Source: Acidimicrobiia bacterium (lineage in GTDB: Bacteria > Actinomycetota > Acidimicrobiia > Spongiisociales > UBA5794). From it: DNA of 64,000 nucleotides. Of the stretch, positions 20,688 through 30,247 are shown piece by piece. The stretch is from NCBI GenBank assembly GCA_026985095.1, contig JALSQW010000007.1:1-64000 (forward strand). The letters run 5' to 3'. The translations under genes and the position numbers were made by a program. The notes beneath the pieces were generated by a model. The model was not told the origin of the DNA. It did not search any database and worked only from the letters and a program-made list of their open reading frames with translations. The stretch's first letter is position 1. Every line of letters begins with the position of its first letter.

Positions 20688-20861
20688 GTGCGGCTCCTCG
20701 TCCGTCCGGCATGCGCGCAGGCGACCACGCCCGGACACCACCGTTCCTTGGACGCAGTCTAAACACAGCCCGACGCGAGCACGGCCCTCCCCCCGGTCGA
20801 CCCCATCCCCGCTGCCCGAGCCACGCCCTCGCCGGTCGCGACGATCGACCACATACAGGCC

Positions 20862-21467
20862 TCACCGGAGATCGATCCGACCCCCATCGGTCGAGATCGT
20901 GACCGCGGCGAGGCCGGGCGGCCCGGGGATGAACGCCACATCGGGGACGTCACCCACCCAATCTCGGAGGCGTTCGACGTCGCCCGAGATCGTCACCTCG
21001 ACGCCGACGGGATCGACGCCGTGATCGACGGCGGACCGACCCGGATGACGTTCGAGATCGTCCCATTCGATGAAGAAGGGAAGGCCCTCGGAGAGCGCCT
21101 CGGCCATGCCCGCCACACGCCAGGCGAGCTCGATGCCGTCGGGGAGCCGCCGGGTCATGGGGACCGCCGAGAGCCCGAGTCGCGCGGTCACCGTGTCCAT
21201 CGCCTCTGCGATGCAGAGACCGGCTGGACGTCCGGCTGCAGCACGACGAGCGACCCAGTTCCCGAAGGGGCTCCGGGCCGCCTCCGACACGTCGACGACA
21301 GCGATCAGCTCGAGGTAGGACGCCCCGAGGGGGACGATCCGGTTGGCCGTCCCATGGCCTCGATGTCGACCGCCGGCCACGGAACCCAGACCCGCCTCCT
21401 GCTGCAGGTCGGCGGCGGCCCGCTCGAGGTCGTCGACGGGGATGAGGACATGATCGATGCGAGCCAT
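20862..21467 (-). CDS. VOC/glyoxalase-like domain protein
   Basis: MARIDHVLIPVDDLERAAADLQQEAGLGSVAGGRHRGHGTANRIVPLGASYLELIAVVD; start corrected to ATG 21467. Confidence 0.75.
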   Translation of the reverse strand: MARIDHVLIPVDDLERAAADLQQEAGLGSVAGGRHRGHGTANRIVPLGASYLELIAVVDVSEAARSPFGNWVARRAAAGRPAGLCIAEAMDTVTARLGLSAVPMTRRLPDGIELAWRVAGMAEALSEGLPFFIEWDDLERHPGRSAVDHGVDPVGVEVTISGDVERLRDWVGDVPDVAFIPGPPGLAAVTISTDGGRIDLR

Positions 21468-21543
21468 GTCCGGACCGTAGCGGCCGAGGAACCCGGCCGT
21501 CGTCGCGCAGCGTCCAAGCGGCATCTCGACCCAGGAGAACACG

Positions 21544-21912
21544 ATGCGCCCGACCCGCTGCACCGCCATGATCCTGATGCTGGCGATCATCACCGCCGCG
21601 TGCGCTCCCTCCGGTTCCGGAGAACCGTCCGCCGGCACCGTTCCGATCGCCCGGGTCGCGGCCGAACCGCCGACCGGGACCTTCACCACCGCCGGCTTCT
21701 TCGTGGACGACGGGTCCGGACCACGGCTCTGCGAACTGCTCGCCGAGTCGTACCCGCCTCAGTGTGCCGGCGCCGCCGTGACCCTCCGGGTCGACGACGT
21801 CGCCCTGCCGACGCTGTCGCGGGCCGATGGCGTGACGTGGTCCGACGCGCCGGTGACGATCGTCGGCCGCATGGACCGGGACATCCTCGTCGTCGAGGCC
21901 GTCACCCGATGA
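21544..21912 (+). CDS. Hypothetical lipoprotein
   Basis: MRPTRCTAMILMLAIITAACAPSGSGEPSAG: lipobox IITAAC. Confidence 0.65.
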   Translation: MRPTRCTAMILMLAIITAACAPSGSGEPSAGTVPIARVAAEPPTGTFTTAGFFVDDGSGPRLCELLAESYPPQCAGAAVTLRVDDVALPTLSRADGVTWSDAPVTIVGRMDRDILVVEAVTR

Positions 21913-22002
21913 CCCGCCGGTGAAGCTTCCGTGAACAATCGGCGCCGGCCACCGCCGGCGGTTCCTCTTCGGGTACCGTCGACCAACCGACCGAGGAGAC
22001 AT

Positions 22003-22587
22003 GTGAGCACGTTGGCCCGATGGAAGATCCCGATCGCCCTCGGCGTCCTGGCCGTGATGGTGGTGGCGTTCCTGGCGTTCCGCCCCGACAAGCTGTTCGT
22101 CGACGACGCGGTCGACGAATCCCTCGACGAGGCCTTCGCCCCCGCCCAGGCGGTCGCCGACGACCCTGCCCAGGGTACGACCGCACCGACGACGACAGCG
22201 CCGGCGGGCTCCGCGTCCACCACACCACCGGAGGCCGAGCCGGCCAACGGCGCCGGCCCACGGGCCGTGTCGGCCGGTTCGTTCTCCGGCATCGACCACC
22301 GCGCCGCGGGGAGCGCCACGGTGTACGAGCAAGACGGCCGGTACGTGTTGCGCTTCGAGGACGACACCGACATCCAGAACGGACCGGACCTGTACGTGTG
22401 GGTCCTGGCCGACGATACGTACACCGGGGGAACCCCGAGCGACTACCTCGATCTCGGCAAGATCAAGGGCAACGTCGGAGGGCAGAACTACGAACTTCCC
22501 GACGGGTTCGACCCGGCCGTGCACCGCACCGTGCTGGTGTGGTGTCTGCGCTTCAACGTGCCCTTCGCCATGGCCCCGCTCGCCTGA
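22003..22587 (+). CDS. DM13-domain membrane-anchored protein
   Basis: N-terminal TM, PTTTAP linker, AGSFSGIDHRAAGSATVYEQDGRYVLRFEDDTDIQNGPDLYVWVLAD (DM13 signature); GTG start with GAGGAG upstream. Confidence 0.8.
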   Translation: MSTLARWKIPIALGVLAVMVVAFLAFRPDKLFVDDAVDESLDEAFAPAQAVADDPAQGTTAPTTTAPAGSASTTPPEAEPANGAGPRAVSAGSFSGIDHRAAGSATVYEQDGRYVLRFEDDTDIQNGPDLYVWVLADDTYTGGTPSDYLDLGKIKGNVGGQNYELPDGFDPAVHRTVLVWCLRFNVPFAMAPLA

Positions 22588-22632
22588 TCGAACCCGCCCT
22601 CCACCGTCCGGTGGATGACCAGGGAGGTCCGC

Positions 22633-23625
22633 TCATCCGGCCGCGCTGAGGGGCAGATCGTCGGTCGTCACGACCTGCCGGACGCTCGTCTCGACGACCT
22701 TGGGCGTCGGTACCGCCTCGCCCATCGTTCGCTCGGTCAGTCTCCGGGCCTGCGGGCTCAGCCGCGACTCCCACGACCCGACCGCCTGGTTGTAGCCCTT
22801 GACGGCCGAATCGAGCTTCCGCCCGAGCTCCCCGAAGTGCTTGGCGAACCGCGTGAGACGAACATGCAGCTCACGGGCATCGGCGACGATCTCCTGGGCC
22901 TCCCGCAGCGCGCGGTACTCGCCGATGACCTGAGCGGTCACGCCGAGGAGCGCCAGCAACGTGGCTGGACCCGCGAGCAGCACCTGCTCCCGGCGCAGCT
23001 CCTCGAACAGGGTCGGGCGGGAACGCATCGCCTCGACGTAGAGACCCTCGTCGGGGACGTACATCACCACGTACCCGCCGGCCGCCTGGGTGTGGTACCC
23101 GCGGGCGCGAAGATCCTTGGCCATCACCACCAGCGACCGACCCTGCTCGGCCATGAGGCGGTCGCGCTCACCGGCGTCGTCCGCGGCGATCGCCTCCACG
23201 AACCGGGCCACCGGGAACTTGGCGTCGACGACGATGCGTCGCCCATCGGGGAGATGAACGACCGCGTCGGGGCGCCGACCGTCGGCACCGGCCCGGTTCA
23301 GCTCGTAGTCGCGACCCTCGACCAGACCGGCATGCTCGAGGGCCTGCCGGAGGGACAGCTCCCCCCATCCACCACGGCCCTGCGGATTGGAGAAGAGCGT
23401 CGCCATGCCCTCCACGCGATCACCGACGGCCCGCATCCGTTCCCCGAGGCCGCCTTCGAGCCGCTCGATCCGCTCGATCACGTCGCGGTTGAGATCCGAC
23501 GGGAACTCCACGGGCGCGGGTCCTCGCCGCACCACCGAGACCGCGAGCACCACCACGGCGACCGCCAAGGCGACCGCCACCACCAACGAACCCGCCACGA
23601 TCCAGACCATCTCAACGCTCCTCAT
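22633..23625 (-). CDS. rmuC: RmuC-family DNA recombination protein
   Basis: GRGGWGELSLRQALEHAGLVEGRDYELNRAGADGRRPDAVVHLPDGRRIVVDAKFPVARFVEAI...YVVMYVPDEGLYVEAM. Confidence 0.9.
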   Translation of the reverse strand: MRSVEMVWIVAGSLVVAVALAVAVVVLAVSVVRRGPAPVEFPSDLNRDVIERIERLEGGLGERMRAVGDRVEGMATLFSNPQGRGGWGELSLRQALEHAGLVEGRDYELNRAGADGRRPDAVVHLPDGRRIVVDAKFPVARFVEAIAADDAGERDRLMAEQGRSLVVMAKDLRARGYHTQAAGGYVVMYVPDEGLYVEAMRSRPTLFEELRREQVLLAGPATLLALLGVTAQVIGEYRALREAQEIVADARELHVRLTRFAKHFGELGRKLDSAVKGYNQAVGSWESRLSPQARRLTERTMGEAVPTPKVVETSVRQVVTTDDLPLSAAG

Positions 23626-23683
23626 CGTCCGATGGACCCATCGTGACATCCGGGTACGACAGATCTTCGACGATACTCGAGGC

Positions 23684-24361
23684 GTGGACCTCACCCGACG
23701 CGGATTCCTCATCGGCCTCACCGCCGGCGTGGGGGCCTCCGCGGCACGCCGGATCCTCGGCCGTTCCTCGCTCGCACGTCCGACGCTACACCTGATCCCG
23801 CGCGCCGCGTGGGGCGCGGCACCGCCGGGACCGGGCCTCGTCCCGCACACCATCGACCGGGCCACGATCCACCACACCGGCGTCGTCCTCGCCGACAACC
23901 GGAGAGCCCCGACCCGGCTCCTGGAGTGGGATGCCCTCCACCGTCACGAGCGCGGCTGGGCCGACCTCGCCTACCACTTCGTCGTCGACCGCAACGGCCA
24001 CCTGTACGAGGGCCGAGACCCGGCGTATCGCGGCGATACCGCCACCTCCTACGACCCCGCCGGACGCCTCCTCGTCGCCTGCGAGGGCAGCTTCTCGGAG
24101 CAATCCCCCACCCGCCGCCAGCTCGACGCCCTCGTGGGGATCCTCACGTGGGCCGCTGCCTCCTACGGGTTCACCCCCACCGCGATCGACGGACATCGCG
24201 ACCTGGCCGCCACCGACTGCCCCGGCGACACGCTGTATGCCGCCATCGCCGACGGCACGCTCCCCCGCCGGGTCGCCACGGTCGACGCTCCGCATCTGCG
24301 CCGTCTCTCCCTCCACGACGGCCACATGCTGCTGGCCGCCATCGCCGACGGGACCATCTGA
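23684..24361 (+). CDS. N-acetylmuramoyl-L-alanine amidase / PGRP-like domain protein with Tat-like signal
   Basis: LTRRGFLIGLTAGVGASAA (twin-arginine), PRAAWGAAPPGPGLVPHTIDRATIHHTGV...LAYHFVVDRNGHLYEGRDP...GHRDLAATDCPGDTLY. Confidence 0.88.
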   Translation: MDLTRRGFLIGLTAGVGASAARRILGRSSLARPTLHLIPRAAWGAAPPGPGLVPHTIDRATIHHTGVVLADNRRAPTRLLEWDALHRHERGWADLAYHFVVDRNGHLYEGRDPAYRGDTATSYDPAGRLLVACEGSFSEQSPTRRQLDALVGILTWAAASYGFTPTAIDGHRDLAATDCPGDTLYAAIADGTLPRRVATVDAPHLRRLSLHDGHMLLAAIADGTI

Positions 24362-24408
24362 GACTCCGGCCATCGCGCACGGTCGATGCCCGCCCGTAGA
24401 CTCACCCG

Positions 24409-24888
24409 ATGCTGCCGATCGTCCTCCGATGGATCCACGTCCTCGCCGGCGCCGCATGGCTCGGCGAGGTGGCGGTCATCTCCTTCGTGCTCGTCCCCGT
24501 CGTCGTCAAGGCCGACCACGACCGGAGGACCTGGTTCCTCTCGACGGTGTTCCCGCGGCTGTTCACCATGGCGTCCGGGTTGGTGATCGCGACCCTGGGG
24601 GCCGGCGCCGCGTTGTCGGTGGCACTCAACGGCTGGACCCTCGACCTGGTGGCGCTCCGCGGGCCACGCTGGGCGGTGCCGATCTTCTTCGGCGGCGGCC
24701 TCGGGTTGGTGCTCGGGCTGTTCCACTTCGTGGCCGAACCGAGACTCGAAGCCAGGATCGAGGACACCGACGCGTCGCCCGCGGACGTCGAGACGACCAT
24801 CCGCTATCTCAGGATCATCCCCCGCCTCGGTTTCCTGGTGCTGGTGGCCGTCGTCCTCTCGATGATGGTCGCGGTCCGCGGCCTGTGA
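24409..24888 (+). CDS. Integral membrane protein (CopD-like fold suggested)
   Basis: MLPIVLRWIHVLAGAAWLGEVAVISFVLVPVV...; four predicted TM helices. Confidence 0.6.
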   Translation: MLPIVLRWIHVLAGAAWLGEVAVISFVLVPVVVKADHDRRTWFLSTVFPRLFTMASGLVIATLGAGAALSVALNGWTLDLVALRGPRWAVPIFFGGGLGLVLGLFHFVAEPRLEARIEDTDASPADVETTIRYLRIIPRLGFLVLVAVVLSMMVAVRGL

Positions 24889-24889
24889 C

Positions 24890-26428
24890 TCATCGACCCA
24901 TGGCTCCGGCGACGGGCAGCCAATCCCGGTCACCCCACGGGAACTCGACGTCGGCGTTGCCCGCGGAGTTGACGAACCGCAGGTAGAAGCGGCTCCGCGA
25001 CGGCCGGAACAGCCCGACCGACTCGGTCCCGTCGCCGCTCCAGTCGGCGGCGACCATGCGGTCCCCGGGATCGCCGTAGAAGAACGACCGCTCGGCGACA
25101 CCGGCGGTGTTCGAGTTGCGGTAGTAGACGAGCCCGGTGCTCGCCCGATGCAGCCCGACCGTGTCGATCCCGTCGCCGTCGAAGTCGCCGACCACCGGCT
25201 GATCTCCCGGATCGCCGAACACGAACGAGTAGTCGGCGGCGCCGAGACCCCCGGCGCCGTCGCCGAGACGATCGATGACGTAGACGCGGGCCTCGGACGG
25301 ACGGTAGAGCGACACGGTGTCGCACCCGTCGCCGTCGAAGTCGCCGGCGAGGGGCACATCGCCCGGATCGCCGAAGAAGTACTCGACATCGGCAGAACCC
25401 GCGCTGTTGGCATTGCGGAGGTAGACGAACCCGTCGGATCGGCGGTACAGGCCCGGGGTCTCCACCCCGTCGCAATCCCAGTCCCCGACGAAGGGCATGT
25501 CCCCCGGGTTCCCGTAGTAGAACGTCTCGACCGTGCCGTCGGGATGGCGGAGCCACCATCTGCCGGTGGCCGGATCGACGAGGCCCATGGTGGCGCCCAC
25601 CGGCGGCGTCGCGGAGCCAGGGAACGCAGTGCCGATCCAGATGTCGTCGAACCAGATGTACTGGGTCTTCAACGGGCCCGGCATGTAGTTCCAGATGGCG
25701 AACTCGTTGATGCGGAGCTCGTCGGTGTCCCGCCACCGCATCCCGGTCACCGAGATCTTCTTCACCCCGTCGATCCACAGCTCCTGACTGCCGTCGTAGG
25801 CACCGGGCGTCCCGGCGTCGACGTGGATGATGAGCTCATGCCAGCGTCCCGTCTCGATCGGCAGCGGCGGGTCGGCCTGGCGGAAGACGTTGCCCCACGG
25901 TGGGACCATGTCGGGGAAGTAGGAGTAGAAGATGAACGGCTTCAGCGTGTACTCGTCCCAGACGCGGCTCGGCTCGACGGTCGTGACGAAGAAGTCGGTG
26001 CCGTCGGGGGTGATCCCGGCCTGTCCGTGGGAGCTCCACTTGTCGTCGATCCGGTTCCCCGCGACCGACACGAAGTGCATGCCGTTGCCGTCCCGGCGAC
26101 GGTTGCTGAACCCGGGCTCGAACATGACGTAGAGGCGGACGTAGATCTCGTCGTAGCCGGGGAGGAACCACTTGTTGAGCTCTCCTCCCCAACCATCGTC
26201 GGCCAGGGTCCCCTGCAGGGCGAACGAGCCCGTCCGCACGTGCGCCGGGTCGGAGGTGACCCCGTATCGGTTCGTCGCGACCTGGTCCCACTTGGACAGG
26301 TCCCCCGACTCGAACCCGTCCTCGAAGATGGTCGTGCCGACGGTCGATCCGGCGCGGGCGGGAGCGGGGGACAGGGTGGCAACGAGCATCACCGCGAGTG
26401 CGGCGAGCACCGGAACGGAACGTCGCAT
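24890..26428 (-). CDS. Secreted protein with polysaccharide-lyase/lectin-like N-terminal domain and C-terminal FG-GAP-like repeat module
   Basis: Signal peptide MRRSVPVLAALAVMLVATLSPAPARA; EDGFESGDLSKWD...GYDEIYVRLYVMFEPGF...WFDDIWIG; C-terminal module strongly similar to that of the gene at 352-2265. Confidence 0.82.
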   Translation of the reverse strand: MRRSVPVLAALAVMLVATLSPAPARAGSTVGTTIFEDGFESGDLSKWDQVATNRYGVTSDPAHVRTGSFALQGTLADDGWGGELNKWFLPGYDEIYVRLYVMFEPGFSNRRRDGNGMHFVSVAGNRIDDKWSSHGQAGITPDGTDFFVTTVEPSRVWDEYTLKPFIFYSYFPDMVPPWGNVFRQADPPLPIETGRWHELIIHVDAGTPGAYDGSQELWIDGVKKISVTGMRWRDTDELRINEFAIWNYMPGPLKTQYIWFDDIWIGTAFPGSATPPVGATMGLVDPATGRWWLRHPDGTVETFYYGNPGDMPFVGDWDCDGVETPGLYRRSDGFVYLRNANSAGSADVEYFFGDPGDVPLAGDFDGDGCDTVSLYRPSEARVYVIDRLGDGAGGLGAADYSFVFGDPGDQPVVGDFDGDGIDTVGLHRASTGLVYYRNSNTAGVAERSFFYGDPGDRMVAADWSGDGTESVGLFRPSRSRFYLRFVNSAGNADVEFPWGDRDWLPVAGAMGR

Positions 26429-26506
26429 CGGTTCGTGGCCTCCTCGGATCGGGCGAAGGGGCCTTCCTACCTGCCACTCAGTGTAGGCGCTTCACCGCGC
26501 CGCGCA

Positions 26507-27124
26507 CTAGGTCGGTCGTTCCATCTCGAAGTACCCGTCGACGGTACGCGTGTAGCCCGATCCCGCCATGCGCCCCACGGCCCGGAGACCGAACGGGTCG
26601 ACGCGGGTGCCGTCGAGTAGGTCCGACCGGACCTGGATCCACACGACCCGCCCGAACACGACCGTGTTGGTCGGCGGGTCGTCGAGCTCGACGGTGCGCA
26701 CGAGACGGCACTCGAGACGCACCGGCGACGCGGCGACCAGGGGGGCGGCGACGACGGCGCCGCGGGTCATCTCGATCTCCGCCAGGGTCGCCTCGTCCAC
26801 CTCCGGTCCGTACTCGCCCGACGTGAGGTTCATCGCCGCGGCGAGATCCTCGTCGACGACGTTGACCGTGAACTCACCGGTGGAGAGCACGTTGGCGAGT
26901 GTGTCCTTCGCGGTGCGACCGCGCCGGCCGGCGGAGAAGATCACCGTCGGAGGCGTCCCGGCGACGACGTTGAAGAACGAGTACGGGGCGAGGTTCCGGA
27001 CGCCGTCCACATCGACGGTCCCGATCCACCCGATCGGCCTGGGTACGACCGAGCCGATCAGGAGCTTGTAGCGCTCGGTGGCCGTCAGGTCGGCAGGGTC
27101 GAAACCGGAGATGTCATGGCTCAT
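26507..27124 (-). CDS. Flavin reductase-like domain protein (FMN-binding)
   Basis: YKLLIGSVVPRPIGWIGTVDVDGVRNLAPYSFFNVVAGTPPTVIFSAGRR...TGEFTVNVV. Confidence 0.85.
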   Translation of the reverse strand: MSHDISGFDPADLTATERYKLLIGSVVPRPIGWIGTVDVDGVRNLAPYSFFNVVAGTPPTVIFSAGRRGRTAKDTLANVLSTGEFTVNVVDEDLAAAMNLTSGEYGPEVDEATLAEIEMTRGAVVAAPLVAASPVRLECRLVRTVELDDPPTNTVVFGRVVWIQVRSDLLDGTRVDPFGLRAVGRMAGSGYTRTVDGYFEMERPT

Positions 27125-27187
27125 CGGCCGGAGCGTACCGGATCATGCCGTCGTCAAGCGACGACGGACGCCTGCCGATAGCATCCC

Positions 27188-27862
27188 ATGATCACCATGC
27201 GGTGCGAAGCCTGCGGCGCCGAGGCGTACGAGGGAGCGGTCTCCTGCGACGACTGCGGACGCCGGCTGGCACCGGCCGAGCCTCGGCCCGAACCGGCGAT
27301 CCCCCGACACGAGCTGTGGCGGATGGCGATGTGGGGCGCGGGAGCGTTGACGATGATCGCCCTCGGCGCCTTGGCGGTCGTGGTGGTGGGGACGTTGACC
27401 CGGACCCCCGCCTCGACCAACGCCGAGGCGACGACCACCACGACGTCCACGACGACGACCCTCCCGCCCGACGAGCCCATCCAGGCCCTCGAGCTCGTCG
27501 ACGTGCCGGTGTCGGCGCCCGTGACCATCGAAGCGCCACCGATCGATCGGCCCGCACGCATCCACCACGGCGGCCAGATCGTCGTCTTCGAGATCGACGG
27601 GAACGAATGCGGCTCGGGTGGAGGGAGCCTCGGCGCCTCAGGCACCATCACGAACCTGTCGCCGGTCGATCAAGCGTTGACGTTCGCGCTCACCGTCGAT
27701 CTGATCCGATCGACCACCGGATCCCGTCTCGAGCGCCAGGTCGTCGACGTCGGCGGACTCGCCGCCGGCGACACCGCGACCTGGGAGGTCCGAGCCTCGT
27801 CACCACGCAAGGTCAACGTGCGGTGCATCGTGCGCGAGGTGACCGTGGCACCGGTCGACTGA
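27188..27862 (+). CDS. Membrane protein with N-terminal zinc ribbon
   Basis: MRCEACGAEAYEGAVSCDDCGRRL, TM helix, Thr-rich linker, beta-rich C-terminus. Confidence 0.65.
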   Translation: MITMRCEACGAEAYEGAVSCDDCGRRLAPAEPRPEPAIPRHELWRMAMWGAGALTMIALGALAVVVVGTLTRTPASTNAEATTTTTSTTTTLPPDEPIQALELVDVPVSAPVTIEAPPIDRPARIHHGGQIVVFEIDGNECGSGGGSLGASGTITNLSPVDQALTFALTVDLIRSTTGSRLERQVVDVGGLAAGDTATWEVRASSPRKVNVRCIVREVTVAPVD

Positions 27863-28219
27863 TCAGCTGCTCGCCAGCGGATCCGGCCCGTACGGGTTCT
27901 CCCCCGGCGTCCCCGGCAGGAACCCGGTCTCCACGAGCGCCCAGATCGGTCCGATGATCGGCACCAGGCCGATGAGCACCCACCACCCGGACTTCCCTCG
28001 ATCGTGCCAGCGTTTGACGGACACGGCGAGGCCGGCATAGATCAGCGCCAGATAGACCAGGAACGCCAGGATGTTGATCGCCGCCGAATTCACCACACCC
28101 ACGATCGCGATCGCGACGACCTCGACGACGATGATCCCCACCACCCCCAGCCAGAACTTCGCTCGGTTGATGCGGCCCTCGAAGCTCGTATACAGCCACG
28201 CCCAGTCGATGTTCTCCAT
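27863..28219 (-). CDS. DUF805-family membrane protein
   Basis: SFEGRINRAKFWLGVVGIIVVEV...VKRWHDRGKSGWWVLIGLVPIIGPIWALVETGFLPGTPGENPYGPDP. Confidence 0.88.
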   Translation of the reverse strand: MENIDWAWLYTSFEGRINRAKFWLGVVGIIVVEVVAIAIVGVVNSAAINILAFLVYLALIYAGLAVSVKRWHDRGKSGWWVLIGLVPIIGPIWALVETGFLPGTPGENPYGPDPLASS

Positions 28220-28454
28220 GGTCTCTCCCCTCGTGCTCGCGCCGCGATACTAGACATCCCGTCCCCCGCCAACCAGGACCAGTGCGGGATCCCGCACCCC
28301 CTGGTGCCGTGCCCGGCGTCGTCCCAGATCTCCTCGCATGAGTCGACCGTCGCCTCGGCGACGATGCCCGGACCGAACCGGCCGGATCCGACGTTGGGAA
28401 GGCCGACGGGACGGCGAGCTACGCTGAACCGCGGACACCGAACGAGGAGCAGCC

Positions 28455-29645
28455 ATGACAGAAGCCGTCGTCGTCGCCAGCAAACGCACCCCGCTGGCCA
28501 AGTCGTACCGGGGATCGTTCAACATGACCCGACCCGACGACCTGGCCGCCCACGCCATCCGCGCCGCCCTGTCGGAGGTTCCCGCGATCGAGGACGACAT
28601 GGTCGAGGACGTCCTGCTGGGGTGCGGCCTCCCGGAGGGCCCGTCGGGCCACAACGTCGGCCGGATCGCCCTCCTCCGCGCCGGGCTCCCGACGTCGGTG
28701 CCCGGTGTGACCGTGAACCGGTTCTGCTCGTCGGGCCTACAGACCATCGCCATGGCGGCCCACCGCATCATGGTGGGCGAAGCGGACGCGATCATCGGCG
28801 GAGGCGTCGAGTCGATCACGTTGGTGCAGAACGACAAGCTCCGAACCTCGGACCTGTTCAACCCCATCCTCGCCGAAGAGATCCCGGGCATCTACCTGTC
28901 GATGGGTGAGACGGCCGAGATCGTCGCCAAGCGCTACGGGATCTCCCGGGAAGATCAGGACCGCTACGCCCTCCTGTCTCAACAGCGGGTCGCCCGCGCC
29001 CAGGAGCAGGGATGGTTCGACGACGACATCGCCCCCATCGAGGTGGACCGGGCCGTCAAGCAGGAGGACGGCACCATGGTCGTCGAAAAGGACGTCCTGG
29101 TCGATCGAGACGAATGCAACCGTCCGAACACGACGCTGGAGGGCCTCGCCAAGCTCCGGCCGGTGTTCGACCCCGAGACGGGAAGCGTCACCGCAGGCAA
29201 CGCCTCCCAGTTCTCCGACGGCGCTTCGGCAACGGTGGTGATGTCCGCCGATCGAGCCACCGAGCTGGGCCTGGAGCCGATGGGCTACTTCCGCGGGTTC
29301 CAGGTGGCGGGCGTCGATCCCGACGAGATGGGCATCGGGCCCGTGAAGGCCGTCCCGAAGCTCCTCGACATGGTGGGCATGACCCTCGACGACATCGACA
29401 TCGTCGAGCTCAACGAGGCATTCGCCTCCCAGGTCCTCTACTGCCAGCGGGTCCTCGAGATCCCCGACGACAAACTCAACCCGATGGGCGGTTCGATCTC
29501 CATCGGCCATCCCTACGGCATGACCGGGTCGCGTATGGTCGGCCAGATCCTCAACCACCTCCGGCGCACGGGCGGGAGGTTCGGCATCGTCACCATGTGC
29601 GTAGGCGGCGGCATGGGCGCCGCCGGTCTGTTCGAAGTGGCCTGA
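28455..29645 (+). CDS. Thiolase-family acetyl-CoA acyltransferase
   Basis: [61 protein letters not shown]. Confidence 0.93.
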   Translation: MTEAVVVASKRTPLAKSYRGSFNMTRPDDLAAHAIRAALSEVPAIEDDMVEDVLLGCGLPEGPSGHNVGRIALLRAGLPTSVPGVTVNRFCSSGLQTIAMAAHRIMVGEADAIIGGGVESITLVQNDKLRTSDLFNPILAEEIPGIYLSMGETAEIVAKRYGISREDQDRYALLSQQRVARAQEQGWFDDDIAPIEVDRAVKQEDGTMVVEKDVLVDRDECNRPNTTLEGLAKLRPVFDPETGSVTAGNASQFSDGASATVVMSADRATELGLEPMGYFRGFQVAGVDPDEMGIGPVKAVPKLLDMVGMTLDDIDIVELNEAFASQVLYCQRVLEIPDDKLNPMGGSISIGHPYGMTGSRMVGQILNHLRRTGGRFGIVTMCVGGGMGAAGLFEVA

Positions 29646-29794
29646 GGACGGTCGACGCCCGCCAGAGACTCCTGGGTCGGGAGCCCCCACGTCCCCGGTC
29701 GTCCATTCGGTGAACCGCGAGTCCCGCGCGCGTTCTCACCGGACGCTCATCGTCTTCCCATCGCCGGCTCATCGCCGCCTCCGACGATGAGCCC

Positions 29795-30247
29795 ATGGAT
29801 GCCTCGCACCCCTCCCTCGATGGTCCGGTGGCCGTCGCCTCGCTCCTCCTGTTCGTCCAAGGGGCGATCGCGGTGGCGCTGGCCTCCGAGGCGGTCGGGG
29901 CCGCCATCGCCTTCGGTGGCGCACCCGCTCCCGGCGCCATCCTGACGGTCGCCGGTGCCGTCGCCACGCTCGTGCTGGCCGGACGCGTCCGAGGTCACCG
30001 TCGCAGCACGCGTCGCTGGATCCTGGCCTTCGAGATCGGGTGGATCGTCCTGGCCGCCGTCGACCTGCTCCTGGCGACCTTCCTCGCCGACCGGGGTTTG
30101 ACGCCGGTGGGGTTCGCGGTTCGGATGGCGTTGCCGGGAGCGATCATCTGGTCGCTGCGCCGCCCGGCGGCGAAGGTCGCCTTCGGGATCGGGGAAGCCG
30201 CCGACGGCCAGACCGAGTTCCCCGATCGGGCCCAGGTACCGGCGTGA
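29795..30247 (+). CDS. Small integral membrane protein
   Basis: Hydrophobic segments; GTGA overlap with next gene. Confidence 0.6.
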   Translation: MDASHPSLDGPVAVASLLLFVQGAIAVALASEAVGAAIAFGGAPAPGAILTVAGAVATLVLAGRVRGHRRSTRRWILAFEIGWIVLAAVDLLLATFLADRGLTPVGFAVRMALPGAIIWSLRRPAAKVAFGIGEAADGQTEFPDRAQVPA

